From assembly GCA_905182795.1 (NCBI GenBank), contig CAJJCZ010000005.1, positions 1-38,509 of the forward strand: a stretch of 38,509 nt of DNA. The letters are read 5' to 3'. Numbering within the stretch: position 1 is the first letter of the stretch; the number at the start of each line of letters is the position of its first letter. Below, piece after piece: positions 16,543 through 25,677 of the stretch. The notes beneath the pieces were generated by a model. That model saw only the letters and a list, made by a program, of their open reading frames with translations. It did no database searches and was not told the origin of the DNA. The translations under genes and the position numbers were made by a program. This DNA comes from an uncultured bacterium. Lineage in GTDB: Bacteria > Fidelibacterota > Marinisomatia > Marinisomatales > Marinisomataceae.

Positions 16543-17055
16543 GTAAAACTTAATTGTAATATCATTTTTCATTTTTATAGTGAGCAATGAAGGGCGTTTA
16601 ATTTTGTAATCTGATAAGCTAATAGTAAAATCTGCATCTACTATAATTTTTTGATTATCTGTATTGAAATTAACTGGAATCACCATCTCTTTTTTAATGC
16701 CATGGAAAAATAAGATTCCATTGATATAATATTGATTCTCTTTTTTTGTTATTGATGAAGAAGTAAAGCTTACTACAGGATAGAAATAATCCTCAATTAC
16801 ATCGAGCATATTAGAATCACGATTGGAATTCTTGCTATCAAAACTAAATACGGGTACATATAAGTCTACGCTTGATAAAATAGGGTCATCTTTGTCAAAT
16901 ATAAACGAGCCTTTAATCTCTTTTGATATACCCGTCCAATTATGGGCAGGATGTTTTCCATCATAAGAAATAAAACTTTCCTCTGTATCAATTGTAACTG
17001 GCACTCCTTGTGCAAATATAAATTGAAAAAATAGAATGGTTATTAGCTTTCTCAT
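16525..17055 (-). CDS. YceI-family periplasmic protein
   Basis: A 176-residue exported protein with a signal peptide ending near FAQG. The body follows the YceI beta-barrel lipocalin-like pattern: SFISYDGKHPAHNWTGISKE, KGSFIFD, NRDSNMLDVIEDYFYPVVSFTS, and GILFFHGIKKEM. YceI proteins bind polyisoprenoid chains such as quinones or amphiphilic lipids. It overlaps the upstream b561-like gene by 4 nt (ATGA), as E. coli yceI pairs with a cytochrome b561 gene. Confidence 0.85.
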   Translation of the reverse strand: MRKLITILFFQFIFAQGVPVTIDTEESFISYDGKHPAHNWTGISKEIKGSFIFDKDDPILSSVDLYVPVFSFDSKNSNRDSNMLDVIEDYFYPVVSFTSSSITKKENQYYINGILFFHGIKKEMVIPVNFNTDNQKIIVDADFTISLSDYKIKRPSLLTIKMKNDITIKFYLVGLI

Positions 17056-17696
17056 TTAAAAAAAGTAATCCCTAACGCATCAAGACTTAGCGCAAAAAAT
17101 GCTACTGTCCCTGCTTTTAAATGAGCATCCATCAAATCATTATATCTTTTACCATCCTTTACTGCTGCTTTGGCTAAAAATGGTTGTGCCATCATCGCAG
17201 AAAAGTGAAGAATCGCCATTGTACGATGAAACTTGATTGACGAAAAATTCTTATCATACTTTCTAGCAGGTGGCGCAAAAATAGAGAGTGATGCTCCTGT
17301 CATGTAAGTAGCATAAGTAAAATATCCCATTGCTTTATGACGATCATAATGCTTATCCCAATAATCACTATCATCTCCATCATATAGTTTTTTTCCTACA
17401 TCATATTGATAGGCTAATCCTGCTAAGGTTAGAATACCTATCCATTGATGATGTTTTAACATTTGACGCCTAAGCTTCAATTCTTCTATTCTCGTATCAG
17501 GTCCAATATCTAATTTTCTAAATACTCCTTCTTTCCCCCATATAATAGATTTTACATAGGGCATATTATCTGGTAATCCAATTTCTGGTGGAGTAAATCT
17601 ATTGTCATAGGCCTCTTGCGTGACAACAGATTGCGCTTTTATCGTCGAGGATAATAAAAAGATTGTTAATAATATAAGTTTTGTTCTAAACGGCAT
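17052..17696 (-). CDS. Four-helix b561-like membrane protein
   Basis: A 214-residue protein with a signal peptide ending in KAQ, an extracytoplasmic stretch (23-75) and four hydrophobic helices. Helix 1 starts with His82/His83, helix 2 with His120, helix 3 with His157 and helix 4 with His192. The 37, 37 and 35 residue spacing, with each His at a helix start, would place two His pairs on opposite membrane sides, as in di-heme cytochrome b561. I infer this from geometry; no strong sequence family was recalled. It is co-transcribed with YceI and divergent from a Rieske protein. Confidence 0.55.
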   Translation of the reverse strand: MPFRTKLILLTIFLLSSTIKAQSVVTQEAYDNRFTPPEIGLPDNMPYVKSIIWGKEGVFRKLDIGPDTRIEELKLRRQMLKHHQWIGILTLAGLAYQYDVGKKLYDGDDSDYWDKHYDRHKAMGYFTYATYMTGASLSIFAPPARKYDKNFSSIKFHRTMAILHFSAMMAQPFLAKAAVKDGKRYNDLMDAHLKAGTVAFFALSLDALGITFFK

Positions 17697-17723
17697 ATTT
17701 TAGTAGTAAATTTTAACACTAAT

Positions 17724-18335
17724 ATGAATAAGACTAAGTTACCGAAAAAAATTGAATCATGTGGATGTGATTGCACTTCAGAACAACCTTCTGATCCTTC
17801 ACGTCGTAATTTTATGAAACAAGCAACCACACTAACCATGATTGGAAGCACAGCTTTTATTTTACAAGCTTGTGGTGGTGGTGGATCTCCAACGGGCCCT
17901 GAAGATCCTGGTGGTGGTGATACTGGTGGTGGTGATACTGGCGGTGGTGATACTGGCGGTGGTGATAACACTGACACTGGATACACTTATGATGCTACTA
18001 CAGGAACAATCACGATTGATATAACTATGATGTATACTACTCTTCAAACTGCTGGAAATGGAATTCAATTAAGCGGTAGCGATACATTTGATACTAGAGG
18101 AATAATTGTTCTTAGAACTAGCAATACAGGTGTTAAAGCTCTATCAAGAAGATGTACACATGCAAATAATACAGTGAATATTAATAGTGCGGGAAATAAT
18201 TTATTATGCCCAAGCCATAATTCAATTTTTGATTTAAATGGAAATGTAGTTTCAGGTCCGGCAACTGGTGCACTAACAAGCTATACTTGTTCTTTAAACA
18301 CAGAAGGCACAATTATTACTATTATAAATTCTTAA
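17724..18335 (+). CDS. Tat-exported Rieske [2Fe-2S] lipoprotein
   Basis: A 203-residue protein. The Tat motif SRRNFMK has its twin Arg at 27-28, the following hydrophobic helix ends in lipobox ILQAC (Cys50), and a flexible Gly/Asp repeat (63-81) forms a tether. The Rieske motifs are CTH (Cys144, His146) and CPSH (Cys162, His165) spaced as expected. The cluster is thus held on the outer face of a membrane. An odd CGCDC cluster (13-17) precedes the twin Arg in the cytoplasmic part. The promoter must overlap the 27-bp gap to the divergent b561-like gene. Confidence 0.9.
   Translation: MNKTKLPKKIESCGCDCTSEQPSDPSRRNFMKQATTLTMIGSTAFILQACGGGGSPTGPEDPGGGDTGGGDTGGGDTGGGDNTDTGYTYDATTGTITIDITMMYTTLQTAGNGIQLSGSDTFDTRGIIVLRTSNTGVKALSRRCTHANNTVNINSAGNNLLCPSHNSIFDLNGNVVSGPATGALTSYTCSLNTEGTIITIINS
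17910..17969. repeat. Four 15-bp units encoding GGGDT/N
   Basis: Four tandem copies of GGTGGTGGTGATACT-type units (with GGC/GGT third-base changes and a final AAC codon) lie in the Rieske gene and encode the flexible linker between lipobox and domain. Slippage could change linker length. Confidence 0.9.
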
Positions 18336-19061
18336 TTATTTATTCTCTAAATCTTTCAAAGCTTTTGTAACCACCTTTTCTAATTTTTTCGTTTGAGATG
18401 ATAACTCTTTATTATATGCTTTTTCAGTTAATTTTGATCTGTCTTTCGATGTAATTGGAGGAAGAATTTCAATAGTAATGCCAACAGGTCTCATAAAACG
18501 CTCACCTCGAGGCCATGACTTTTCAGTACCAATAATTGCTGCAGGAAGAATAGGAATATCTAATCCCATTGAAAATTTTACAGCACCTTTTCTAAAACGC
18601 TGTAAGACTCCAGGTTCTCCTCTAGATCCTTCTGGAAACATAATAATATTATTCCCTAATTCAACAAATCCTTTTGACAAGATAAGTGTATCTTCTAGAT
18701 CAAGGGACTCTGGATTCTGTCTTCTACTTAACGGAATTAGATTAATAAAATTTTTAAAAAATTTTCGTCTAGAATCATTATCAAACCAATAATCTTTTGC
18801 TGCTAAAAATCCAAAGCGCTCATAGCCTAACCGTGTTGAATATGCTAGCACTGCAATATCCATGTGACTATTATGATTACTTACAAAAATAAAGGAAGTA
18901 TCTTTAGGAATATTCTCTCTTCCAATTACCTTCACCGGTGTATAAAATGTCAAAACTGTATTAGCATATAGATCAAAAATAAATGATAACATTTGAAACA
19001 GAATTGATTTAGGCTGTGCTAAATGACGATATCTTGAGTCTTCTAGGATAGAATATTTCAT
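18336..19061 (-). CDS. 1-acyl-sn-glycerol-3-phosphate acyltransferase-like (PlsC family)
   Basis: A 241-residue acyltransferase. The catalytic NHxxxxD motif is NHNSHMD (His63-Asp68), the glycerol-phosphate-binding FPEGSR is at 142-147, and a membrane-associated N-terminal helix is at about 22-42. The family converts lysophosphatidate to phosphatidate. It is the last gene of a minus-strand run and abuts the Rieske stop directly, with no room for a terminator. Confidence 0.9.
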   Translation of the reverse strand: MKYSILEDSRYRHLAQPKSILFQMLSFIFDLYANTVLTFYTPVKVIGRENIPKDTSFIFVSNHNSHMDIAVLAYSTRLGYERFGFLAAKDYWFDNDSRRKFFKNFINLIPLSRRQNPESLDLEDTLILSKGFVELGNNIIMFPEGSRGEPGVLQRFRKGAVKFSMGLDIPILPAAIIGTEKSWPRGERFMRPVGITIEILPPITSKDRSKLTEKAYNKELSSQTKKLEKVVTKALKDLENK

Positions 19062-19071
19062 ATATGTTCTG

Positions 19072-19863
19072 TTATGCGTCTATTCTTTTTGCTAAAAAGA
19101 AATATAGACTAGGGAAAAATCTATAGACAAGGACTCCAAACCATGCAATATCACCCCATTTTGAAACTATGACTTGTCTTTTTTTATTCTTAATAGCTTT
19201 CAGAATAATTTTTGCAGCCTTTTTTGATGATAATCCAAAAGGCATTAAGGAGTTTTTACCAAACGGATTACCCTGAGAATCTAATTTATTTTTTCCAAAG
19301 TTTGTGATCACCTTACCAGGTGCAATAATGGTTATGTCTACATTATGCTTCCCTACTTCAAGTCTAAGAGAATCAAGGAATCCGTGTAATGCAAATTTTG
19401 CAGATGAGTATACAGTTCTTTTTCTCGAAGTGATTAATCCCGCTACACTAGTATTTGTAGCAATTTGACCTCCTCCATTATCTATCATATGCCTTAAAAT
19501 AGATTTTGTAAAGTAGACGACTGAAAAATAATCTACTTGCATTACTTCGTGGAATACGCTTAAATCTATATCTTCAAATAAGCTCTCTGATCCAATACCA
19601 GCATTATTAAACAGAATATCAATCGGACCTTCCTTTTTAATAATTGTGCTTACAAATGAATCAATTTTATCTAATTGAGATAAGTCAAAAGGGTATATTA
19701 CGCATTGACTATTATCATAAGATTGGAAGGATGCTTCCATCTTTTCTTTACTTCTAGATACCAATATCACTTTTGCGCCAGATGACAAAAATGCTTTGGC
19801 AGTTTCCTCTCCAATTCCAGATGAGGCTCCAGTAATAATTACAGTTTTATTCTTAAAAGACAT
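19072..19863 (-). CDS. SDR-family oxidoreductase
   Basis: A 263-residue classical SDR. The cofactor motif TGASSGIG is at 11-18, NNAG at 86-89, and the catalytic residues are Ser139, Tyr152 and Lys156. A hydrophobic C-terminal segment (about 240-262) suggests membrane association, as in membrane-lipid SDRs. It is 10 nt upstream of plsC on the same strand, which supports a lipid-related role, though the substrate is unknown. Confidence 0.88.
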   Translation of the reverse strand: MSFKNKTVIITGASSGIGEETAKAFLSSGAKVILVSRSKEKMEASFQSYDNSQCVIYPFDLSQLDKIDSFVSTIIKKEGPIDILFNNAGIGSESLFEDIDLSVFHEVMQVDYFSVVYFTKSILRHMIDNGGGQIATNTSVAGLITSRKRTVYSSAKFALHGFLDSLRLEVGKHNVDITIIAPGKVITNFGKNKLDSQGNPFGKNSLMPFGLSSKKAAKIILKAIKNKKRQVIVSKWGDIAWFGVLVYRFFPSLYFFLAKRIDA

Positions 19864-19875
19864 AAGCGGAATGTA

Positions 19876-20166
19876 CTAATTTTTATCCTTTGTATTAAGC
19901 CAGTAATAAAAAGGGAGTGCGAACAACAAACTGCCCAGTAAAGACAAGATAATTAACCAATACCATTTATACTTACCGATAGGATGATGCTTGAAATAAT
20001 AGGCAAGCAGTAGCATGAGCATGAATGCCTCAATAAATAACGCTACGCCTATCGTATTAGATAGAAAAATAGCAAAATCAAATTCAAAAAACTGCCAGTA
20101 GAGAAAAAGATTGTTCACTACTAGCAACCCTGTTGCTGCAAAGAGAAATAGTATTTTCTTACTCAT
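19876..20166 (-). CDS. Small three-helix membrane protein
   Basis: A 96-residue protein with three hydrophobic helices (about 5-23, 32-57, 67-89) and a basic turn (KHHPIGKYK). No family is recognised. It sits between the CPBP protease gene (16-nt gap) and the SDR gene (12-nt gap), so it is probably part of one operon. Confidence 0.6.
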   Translation of the reverse strand: MSKKILFLFAATGLLVVNNLFLYWQFFEFDFAIFLSNTIGVALFIEAFMLMLLLAYYFKHHPIGKYKWYWLIILSLLGSLLFALPFYYWLNTKDKN

Positions 20167-20182
20167 TATATATCAACTTAAA

Positions 20183-23100
20183 CTATTGATCAGTATCAAA
20201 GAAGAACTTTGTTAGTTGTACCCACACCACTAGTCCTATTGCGGAGGATACCACTAATAATATTGCTTCATTAGGATAAGAATTAAATGCACCAAATTCA
20301 TTGTTTGAAAAGGTGTTAATAATTCTTCCAAATAATACCATGAATGGTATTAACATATAGTTATTCTTGATAATAAACTTATAAACCATAAAGAGTACAA
20401 TAGAGTATAGTGTTATCAATAATAACGATAAGCCAATATTATACTGCATTCCAATTTCTCCGCCATACACAAACATAACTAACAAGATTCCATAAATAGT
20501 AGATTTGATAGTATTGGCGTATCCATCTGTCCATTCAAACAAGATTTTAGCAAAGAATAAGGTGAATGCTACTGATACAAACCCTCCATAGATATTAAAT
20601 GTATCCAATATTGGGTAGTATGATCCTCCAAGAGTGATTCTTGGAAAATTAGGGTTTAAATCTAATTGAAATGTCCCTATAAGCATCGCAGATATTGCTC
20701 CTAATAACGCTGCAACCAATCCACCAATTATAGAATCAGAAAGTGAAGTGCGATTTAACGTATCTTTTAGTATTCTACCTAAGCTCCCAAAAAATAGTAC
20801 CTGAATTAATGACACAACTAGAAGTCCTATCATACTAGATATATACATCGTAATCATTAGATTGGCAATTGGTTGATCTGTAGGCATTGTCATAAGGAAC
20901 GAAGAATCGTTAAAGAAATTAATTAACGCACTAATAAAAATAACTGCTCCAAAGAATAATCCTTTTCTAAGATTTATCTTTCTATCCAACAACATTTTAA
21001 ACGAGCGTATAAGCAATAGTCCGCCAATAAATAGGCCTCCAGGAATAGTAAATAACATTGCAAGCATTCCTGAAAATCCTTCCCTGTCACGCTTCATTCT
21101 TTCCCAATCTTCGGGAACGTATACAGATTGTGAAAATCCAGCAAGTTGGTCACCTGATATCGTAACAATACTTTGAAACTGAGATCCTTCATAGCTTATT
21201 TCTCTATCTTCTTTATATGTAAATATCCAATCTAGTCGTTCTGGTTTTTGAGATTCAACCGCACTAACTAAACTCACCATACTTGTACTAAGGTTAAAAT
21301 GATCTCTCAATGCTTGGTCTGCTATAATCTTTGCATCTGACTGAGTTAAAGACGCTCCTACTTCACTTTCAGGAAATTTATTATAAAAACGGATAGGGCT
21401 ACCTTCAAAGTCTACAGAAACTACTACCTCTCTTACTCGTGTTTCTACCTCTCCATCAAATTTAGCAAATCGAACCTTCCATCTTGGAGCCAACACATAA
21501 GAGCCTAATAAATCACTAAAGGCATCGGATCCTAACTCTTCCCATATAAACCCGGAAGCAGGATAGCCCGTAACAACCATTGCGTTTCCTTCATATCCTT
21601 CAGGTAAAGTAATATTCTGAGTGACAAGAAAATCTTCTGCAATACCAATTGCCTGTTCACGATTTATGGTTGGCGAATCCAAAGAAACATCTGAACTGCT
21701 AAACTTAAATGATGCCATGGCTACAACAATAAAGAGGATCGAACCTAATAAGATTTTCTTATTTAATGGCGACCCATCTTGTATGATAGCTTTTGACTTT
21801 TCTTTGACTGCGGGTATTTCAGGTGGGGTTGGTTCAAACCCTTTGTTAAGCGATGAATCATCTATTTCAGACCATCTATTTGCTTTCATTCTAAAATACA
21901 AAATAACAAGCAATGGAATAGCTGCACAAAGAACAGTCATAAACTTATCAACGACATAACCACTTGAATACCATATAGGTAGTGAAAATAATAAAACATC
22001 ATATAGGTAGTGTGTAATCGCGCCGAATATCACGCCTAACTTTAAGTATAGCATTCCATATACAATAATAGATGGTAGGAATAACTCTACTACCCTAGCA
22101 TAAGAAGGCTGTGCTGGATAATTAGCATGCCCTGCTCCAAAAATTAACGCCTGGAGTATCATCGCAATGACCAGTCCAGTAAAACGCATATTATATCTTT
22201 GTCCAATCAATACTCCTGCTCCGATTGGTACGGCACGAAAGAGCATTTCTTCCCAAAATCCTGCTTGCAATGAAATAGCAATTCCTGTATACCATGGGAA
22301 TACAGATGCAAGATAATTTGGGTCAGCCATACTACTTGCTGGAGACCAAAATCCAAAATATTTTTCCATAAGAATATAAAATGCACCAACAATAGCCAGC
22401 TTAATTGGGACAATTAAATACGCAAAAATAGTATCGTTGAGTACGCGCTTTGAATTAGCAACATTCATTGTCCATGTTTTCCATAATTGAATATGTTCTG
22501 GGAATGCCTTTCTCGTCAATGACTCTGCAATTACAAAAGTTGCACCAAAAAGTAAGAAATTAATTACTCCCATGGCGAGCATAGACATTAAGCCCTCTAG
22601 CATAAATTGTGACTTGCTAGTAGCAGTGTCATAAGCCATCCACATCGTTGGATAAAAATTTAATTGCGCTAATGTGCTGGTTGTCGCAATAAACGCTGCA
22701 GCTAATAATGATGACTTCCATCTTAACCAGCCGGTACGATAAAAAATAACTATCGATCCTACACCTATTATTAACATATAAATACCCAAGAATGCAAAGT
22801 TTGCAAACATGGCAATGGTGTCATTATCTGATCTTATATTAGCAAATTCACGATCGAATGATTCTGGAATGAAAGCGCTAGGCAGCACAGAGCTTACCAT
22901 TGATCCTGACACATCAATATCTAATCTATATTTTGCATCTCCAATATCTTGGAGTTTATGTTCAAATAGAAAAGCGTGATCTATCCTACCATTTGGCATT
23001 TCTTCAAAAGAAGATTCTATTAACGAATAGTCTGCAAAATTTCCAGACCAATGATCGTTAATTTTTAGAGCTACTAAGCTGAGGGCGTCTTCTTCTGATA

Positions 23101-23518
23101 AACTATCTGCATCATGATCTTCTGGAATTTTAACACGATATCCATTGGAAGATCCATCAGGCTTGAACATAAAACTTGCTTCAGCTACCTGACCTTCTTT
23201 AAAGGTTCTTACAATCCAGTTGTATGGTGAAAAAACATCGCTATCAATAATCGATTGAAATTTTTCTCGACCACCTTGTTTTAATTCTACATAATCACGC
23301 AAGCTGGAACTGAAACCATACGCTGCGGCTTGATCAAGATTATCACCTAGTATTTCAAAATCTTCGGTAGCTGCTTTTCCTTCTTGTAAAGCTAGCTCTC
23401 TATCCATTGAGACGTTGACATTTAAGCCTCCAAGAAAATCATTCCAGTAATAGGCGAGACCTAGAGTGCTGGCAATAGCAAAAACACATGTGATAGATAA
23501 AATTTTATTAGTGGTCAT
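20183..23518 (-). CDS. Very large CPBP-family intramembrane protease with duplicated extracytoplasmic domains
   Basis: A 1111-residue membrane protein. The CPBP (Abi/Rce1-like) core carries all three motifs: Glu423-Glu424 and Arg428 in EEMLFR, His464 in FGAGH, and His503/Asp507 in THYLYD. An N-terminal signal/TM helix is followed by a soluble domain (about 25-230), then helices, the protease core, and a second soluble domain (about 610-820) followed by further helices. The two soluble domains share the same pattern (Ala-rich helix, FSxLLGS-like and WxVRF strands), indicating duplication. Substrates are unknown. Ordinary CPBP proteins have about 200-300 residues. Confidence 0.85.
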   Translation of the reverse strand: MTTNKILSITCVFAIASTLGLAYYWNDFLGGLNVNVSMDRELALQEGKAATEDFEILGDNLDQAAAYGFSSSLRDYVELKQGGREKFQSIIDSDVFSPYNWIVRTFKEGQVAEASFMFKPDGSSNGYRVKIPEDHDADSLSEEDALSLVALKINDHWSGNFADYSLIESSFEEMPNGRIDHAFLFEHKLQDIGDAKYRLDIDVSGSMVSSVLPSAFIPESFDREFANIRSDNDTIAMFANFAFLGIYMLIIGVGSIVIFYRTGWLRWKSSLLAAAFIATTSTLAQLNFYPTMWMAYDTATSKSQFMLEGLMSMLAMGVINFLLFGATFVIAESLTRKAFPEHIQLWKTWTMNVANSKRVLNDTIFAYLIVPIKLAIVGAFYILMEKYFGFWSPASSMADPNYLASVFPWYTGIAISLQAGFWEEMLFRAVPIGAGVLIGQRYNMRFTGLVIAMILQALIFGAGHANYPAQPSYARVVELFLPSIIVYGMLYLKLGVIFGAITHYLYDVLLFSLPIWYSSGYVVDKFMTVLCAAIPLLVILYFRMKANRWSEIDDSSLNKGFEPTPPEIPAVKEKSKAIIQDGSPLNKKILLGSILFIVVAMASFKFSSSDVSLDSPTINREQAIGIAEDFLVTQNITLPEGYEGNAMVVTGYPASGFIWEELGSDAFSDLLGSYVLAPRWKVRFAKFDGEVETRVREVVVSVDFEGSPIRFYNKFPESEVGASLTQSDAKIIADQALRDHFNLSTSMVSLVSAVESQKPERLDWIFTYKEDREISYEGSQFQSIVTISGDQLAGFSQSVYVPEDWERMKRDREGFSGMLAMLFTIPGGLFIGGLLLIRSFKMLLDRKINLRKGLFFGAVIFISALINFFNDSSFLMTMPTDQPIANLMITMYISSMIGLLVVSLIQVLFFGSLGRILKDTLNRTSLSDSIIGGLVAALLGAISAMLIGTFQLDLNPNFPRITLGGSYYPILDTFNIYGGFVSVAFTLFFAKILFEWTDGYANTIKSTIYGILLVMFVYGGEIGMQYNIGLSLLLITLYSIVLFMVYKFIIKNNYMLIPFMVLFGRIINTFSNNEFGAFNSYPNEAILLVVSSAIGLVVWVQLTKFFFDTDQ

Positions 23519-23678
23519 TTTTCCCTCATTTATTTTTTTTTTTATACGTTAAAGTACGATTTACATATTTCAAAGTCAATTACCCTAAACGCTTCTATTT
23601 ACAAATCTAAAAAGTTCTAAAGGTATAATTATCAAAAAATATGTAAAATACACTACTAAATAAGAGGGGTAATTAATT

Positions 23679-24821
23679 ATGAAAAAAGAAAATTTAACAG
23701 AAGAACAAATGATATTCCAGGATGCGGTGCGCACCTTTATGGATCGTGAATGCAAACCAAATAATGCACAATGGGAAAAAGATGGAATGGTTTCACGCGA
23801 AGTCTGGCTGAAAGCTGGAGCAAATAATTTTTTTGGAATCGATGTTCCTGAAGAGTATGGCGGAATGGGAATCGATGACTTCCGATACAATACAATTTTA
23901 ATTGAAGAAAGTGTTAGGGCGGAGAATCCTGGCTTTGGACACTCAGTACAAAATGATTTAGTGGTTCCTTACCTTATAAGACATTGTAATGAAGAACAAA
24001 AAAAACGTTGGCTTCCAAAAATCTGTAGTGGAGAGACAATTGGTGCATTAGCTATGACAGAACCAAGCGGAGGTAGTGACTTAGCTGCTATCAAAACTAC
24101 CGCAAAAGATATGGGCGATCATTATCTTGTGAATGGAAGCAAAACATTCATAACAAATGGACTATTAAGTGACTTAGTTATTGTTGCATGTAAGACAGAT
24201 TCAAAACATGGTGCACATGGTATTAGTTTAATTATTCTAGAACGTGGCATGAAAGGATTTGAACGTGGAAAAAAACTACATAAGATGGGCCAAATAGCAC
24301 AAGATACTGCTGAGATGTTCTTTAAGGATGTCAAAGTTCCTAAGGAAAATCTATTAGGCGAAGAAGGCAAAGGATTTTACTATATGATGGAAAGTCTTCC
24401 AAAAGAACGACTGTCTATTGCAGCCGGATCAATTGCAGTTATAGAATTTGTACTTGAATTGACTATTAAATATTGTCATGAACGTAAAGCATTTGGACAA
24501 AAAATTGGTAGCTTTCAAAACTCAAAATTTAAATTAGCTGAAATGGCAACGGAGGCAGAAATTGCACGTACATTTTATGATCAATGTGTCTTCGAATTAA
24601 ATGATAAGAAACTTACTCCAGAAAAAGCCGCAATGGCCAAATGGTGGATAACAGAATTAGAGCTGAAGGTTGTGGACCAATGTTTACAGCTACATGGTGG
24701 GTATGGATATATTTTAGAGTATCCTATCGCTAAAGCTTATGTCAATTCACGTGTACAAACAATTTATGGTGGTACCACTGAGATCATGAAAGAGATCATT
24801 GGGAAATCGTTAGGATTTTAA
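23679..24821 (+). CDS. Acyl-CoA dehydrogenase
   Basis: A 380-residue FAD enzyme of normal length. Motifs are ALAMTEPSGGSDLAAIKTTA (FAD/substrate), the C-terminal QLHGGYGYILEYPIAK and IYGGTTEIMKEIIGKSLG. The YGGT form is that of the long-chain/isovaleryl-like group, where the catalytic Glu is in helix G rather than in YEGT. It catalyses the first beta-oxidation step. A ribosome-binding site GAGGGG precedes the ATG. It is the first gene of a three-gene operon (1 nt to the SDR). Confidence 0.92.
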   Translation: MKKENLTEEQMIFQDAVRTFMDRECKPNNAQWEKDGMVSREVWLKAGANNFFGIDVPEEYGGMGIDDFRYNTILIEESVRAENPGFGHSVQNDLVVPYLIRHCNEEQKKRWLPKICSGETIGALAMTEPSGGSDLAAIKTTAKDMGDHYLVNGSKTFITNGLLSDLVIVACKTDSKHGAHGISLIILERGMKGFERGKKLHKMGQIAQDTAEMFFKDVKVPKENLLGEEGKGFYYMMESLPKERLSIAAGSIAVIEFVLELTIKYCHERKAFGQKIGSFQNSKFKLAEMATEAEIARTFYDQCVFELNDKKLTPEKAAMAKWWITELELKVVDQCLQLHGGYGYILEYPIAKAYVNSRVQTIYGGTTEIMKEIIGKSLGF

Positions 24822-24822
24822 T

Positions 24823-25659
24823 ATGGGAAATAAATTACAAGGTAAAGTAGCATTAATTACAGGTTCAGGTCGTGGTATCGGTCGTGAATTAGCACTCATG
24901 CTAGCAAAAGATGGTGCACATATTGTTGTTAATGATCTAGATATAGATCCAGCAAATCAAACAGTAGCTGATATTATTGGAATGGGCGGAAAAGCTGTAG
25001 CATGTACTGGTAGTGTTACCGATGACGATTTTGCTGATAGGTTTATAAATACTGCACTTGATACATTCGGTGGATTAGATATTATTGTTAATAATGCAGG
25101 CTATACTTGGGATAATGTTATCCAAAAAATGGGAGATGATCAGTGGCAAGCAATCTTAGATTGTCATCTTACTGCTCCTTTCCGAATTTTAAGAGCTGCT
25201 CAACCGCATATCAAACGCCTATTTCTTGAAGATAAAGAAAAAGGGATTACAAATTTTAGAAAAGTAGTCAATATTTCTTCAACTTCAGGGATGAATGGAA
25301 ATGCTGGACAAATCAATTACGCAACAGCAAAAGCTGGGGTAGTAGGAATGGCAAAAACGATGGCAAAAGAATGGGGTCGTTATAATGTAAATGTGAATGC
25401 AGTAGGATTCGGATTAATCAAAACACGATTAACAGATGCAGATGCTGAGAAAGCAGAATCTACGATTGATATTCAAGGTAATACCATTAAAGTAGGGGTT
25501 AATTCAGCAGTATTTGAATCTGCAAAAACAATGATTCCACTTGGACGACCTGGAACGCCTGAAGAAGCTGCAGGAGCTATCTATATGTTCTGTATTCCTG
25601 AATCTAACTATGTCACCGGACAAATTTTAATGTGCCATGGCGGTGGATTTGGACTCTAA
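24823..25659 (+). CDS. SDR-family 3-hydroxyacyl/3-oxoacyl oxidoreductase
   Basis: A 278-residue FabG-like SDR. TGSGRGIG is at 13-20, NNAG at 90-93, with Ser about 153 and Tyr166/Lys170 (YATAK). The insert of about 20 residues before the last helix pair distinguishes it from minimal FabG. Its start is 1 nt after the acyl-CoA dehydrogenase stop, so a role in acyl-CoA oxidation, such as a hydroxyacyl-CoA dehydrogenase, is likely but not proven. Confidence 0.88.
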   Translation: MGNKLQGKVALITGSGRGIGRELALMLAKDGAHIVVNDLDIDPANQTVADIIGMGGKAVACTGSVTDDDFADRFINTALDTFGGLDIIVNNAGYTWDNVIQKMGDDQWQAILDCHLTAPFRILRAAQPHIKRLFLEDKEKGITNFRKVVNISSTSGMNGNAGQINYATAKAGVVGMAKTMAKEWGRYNVNVNAVGFGLIKTRLTDADAEKAESTIDIQGNTIKVGVNSAVFESAKTMIPLGRPGTPEEAAGAIYMFCIPESNYVTGQILMCHGGGFGL

Positions 25660-25677
25660 TAAATATAGGGTGTTTCA

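Noticed and set aside
17666-18068. Minus-strand Pro-rich and Ser/Thr-rich frames across the Gly/Asp repeat
   Set aside because: They are antisense readings of the GGGDT repeat of the Rieske gene, with no own start context.
23546-23629. Promoters for the CPBP and acyl-CoA dehydrogenase genes
   Set aside because: TTGACT-17-TACTTT (minus) and TTTACA-20-TATAAT (plus) were considered, but the -10 match or the spacing is poor.
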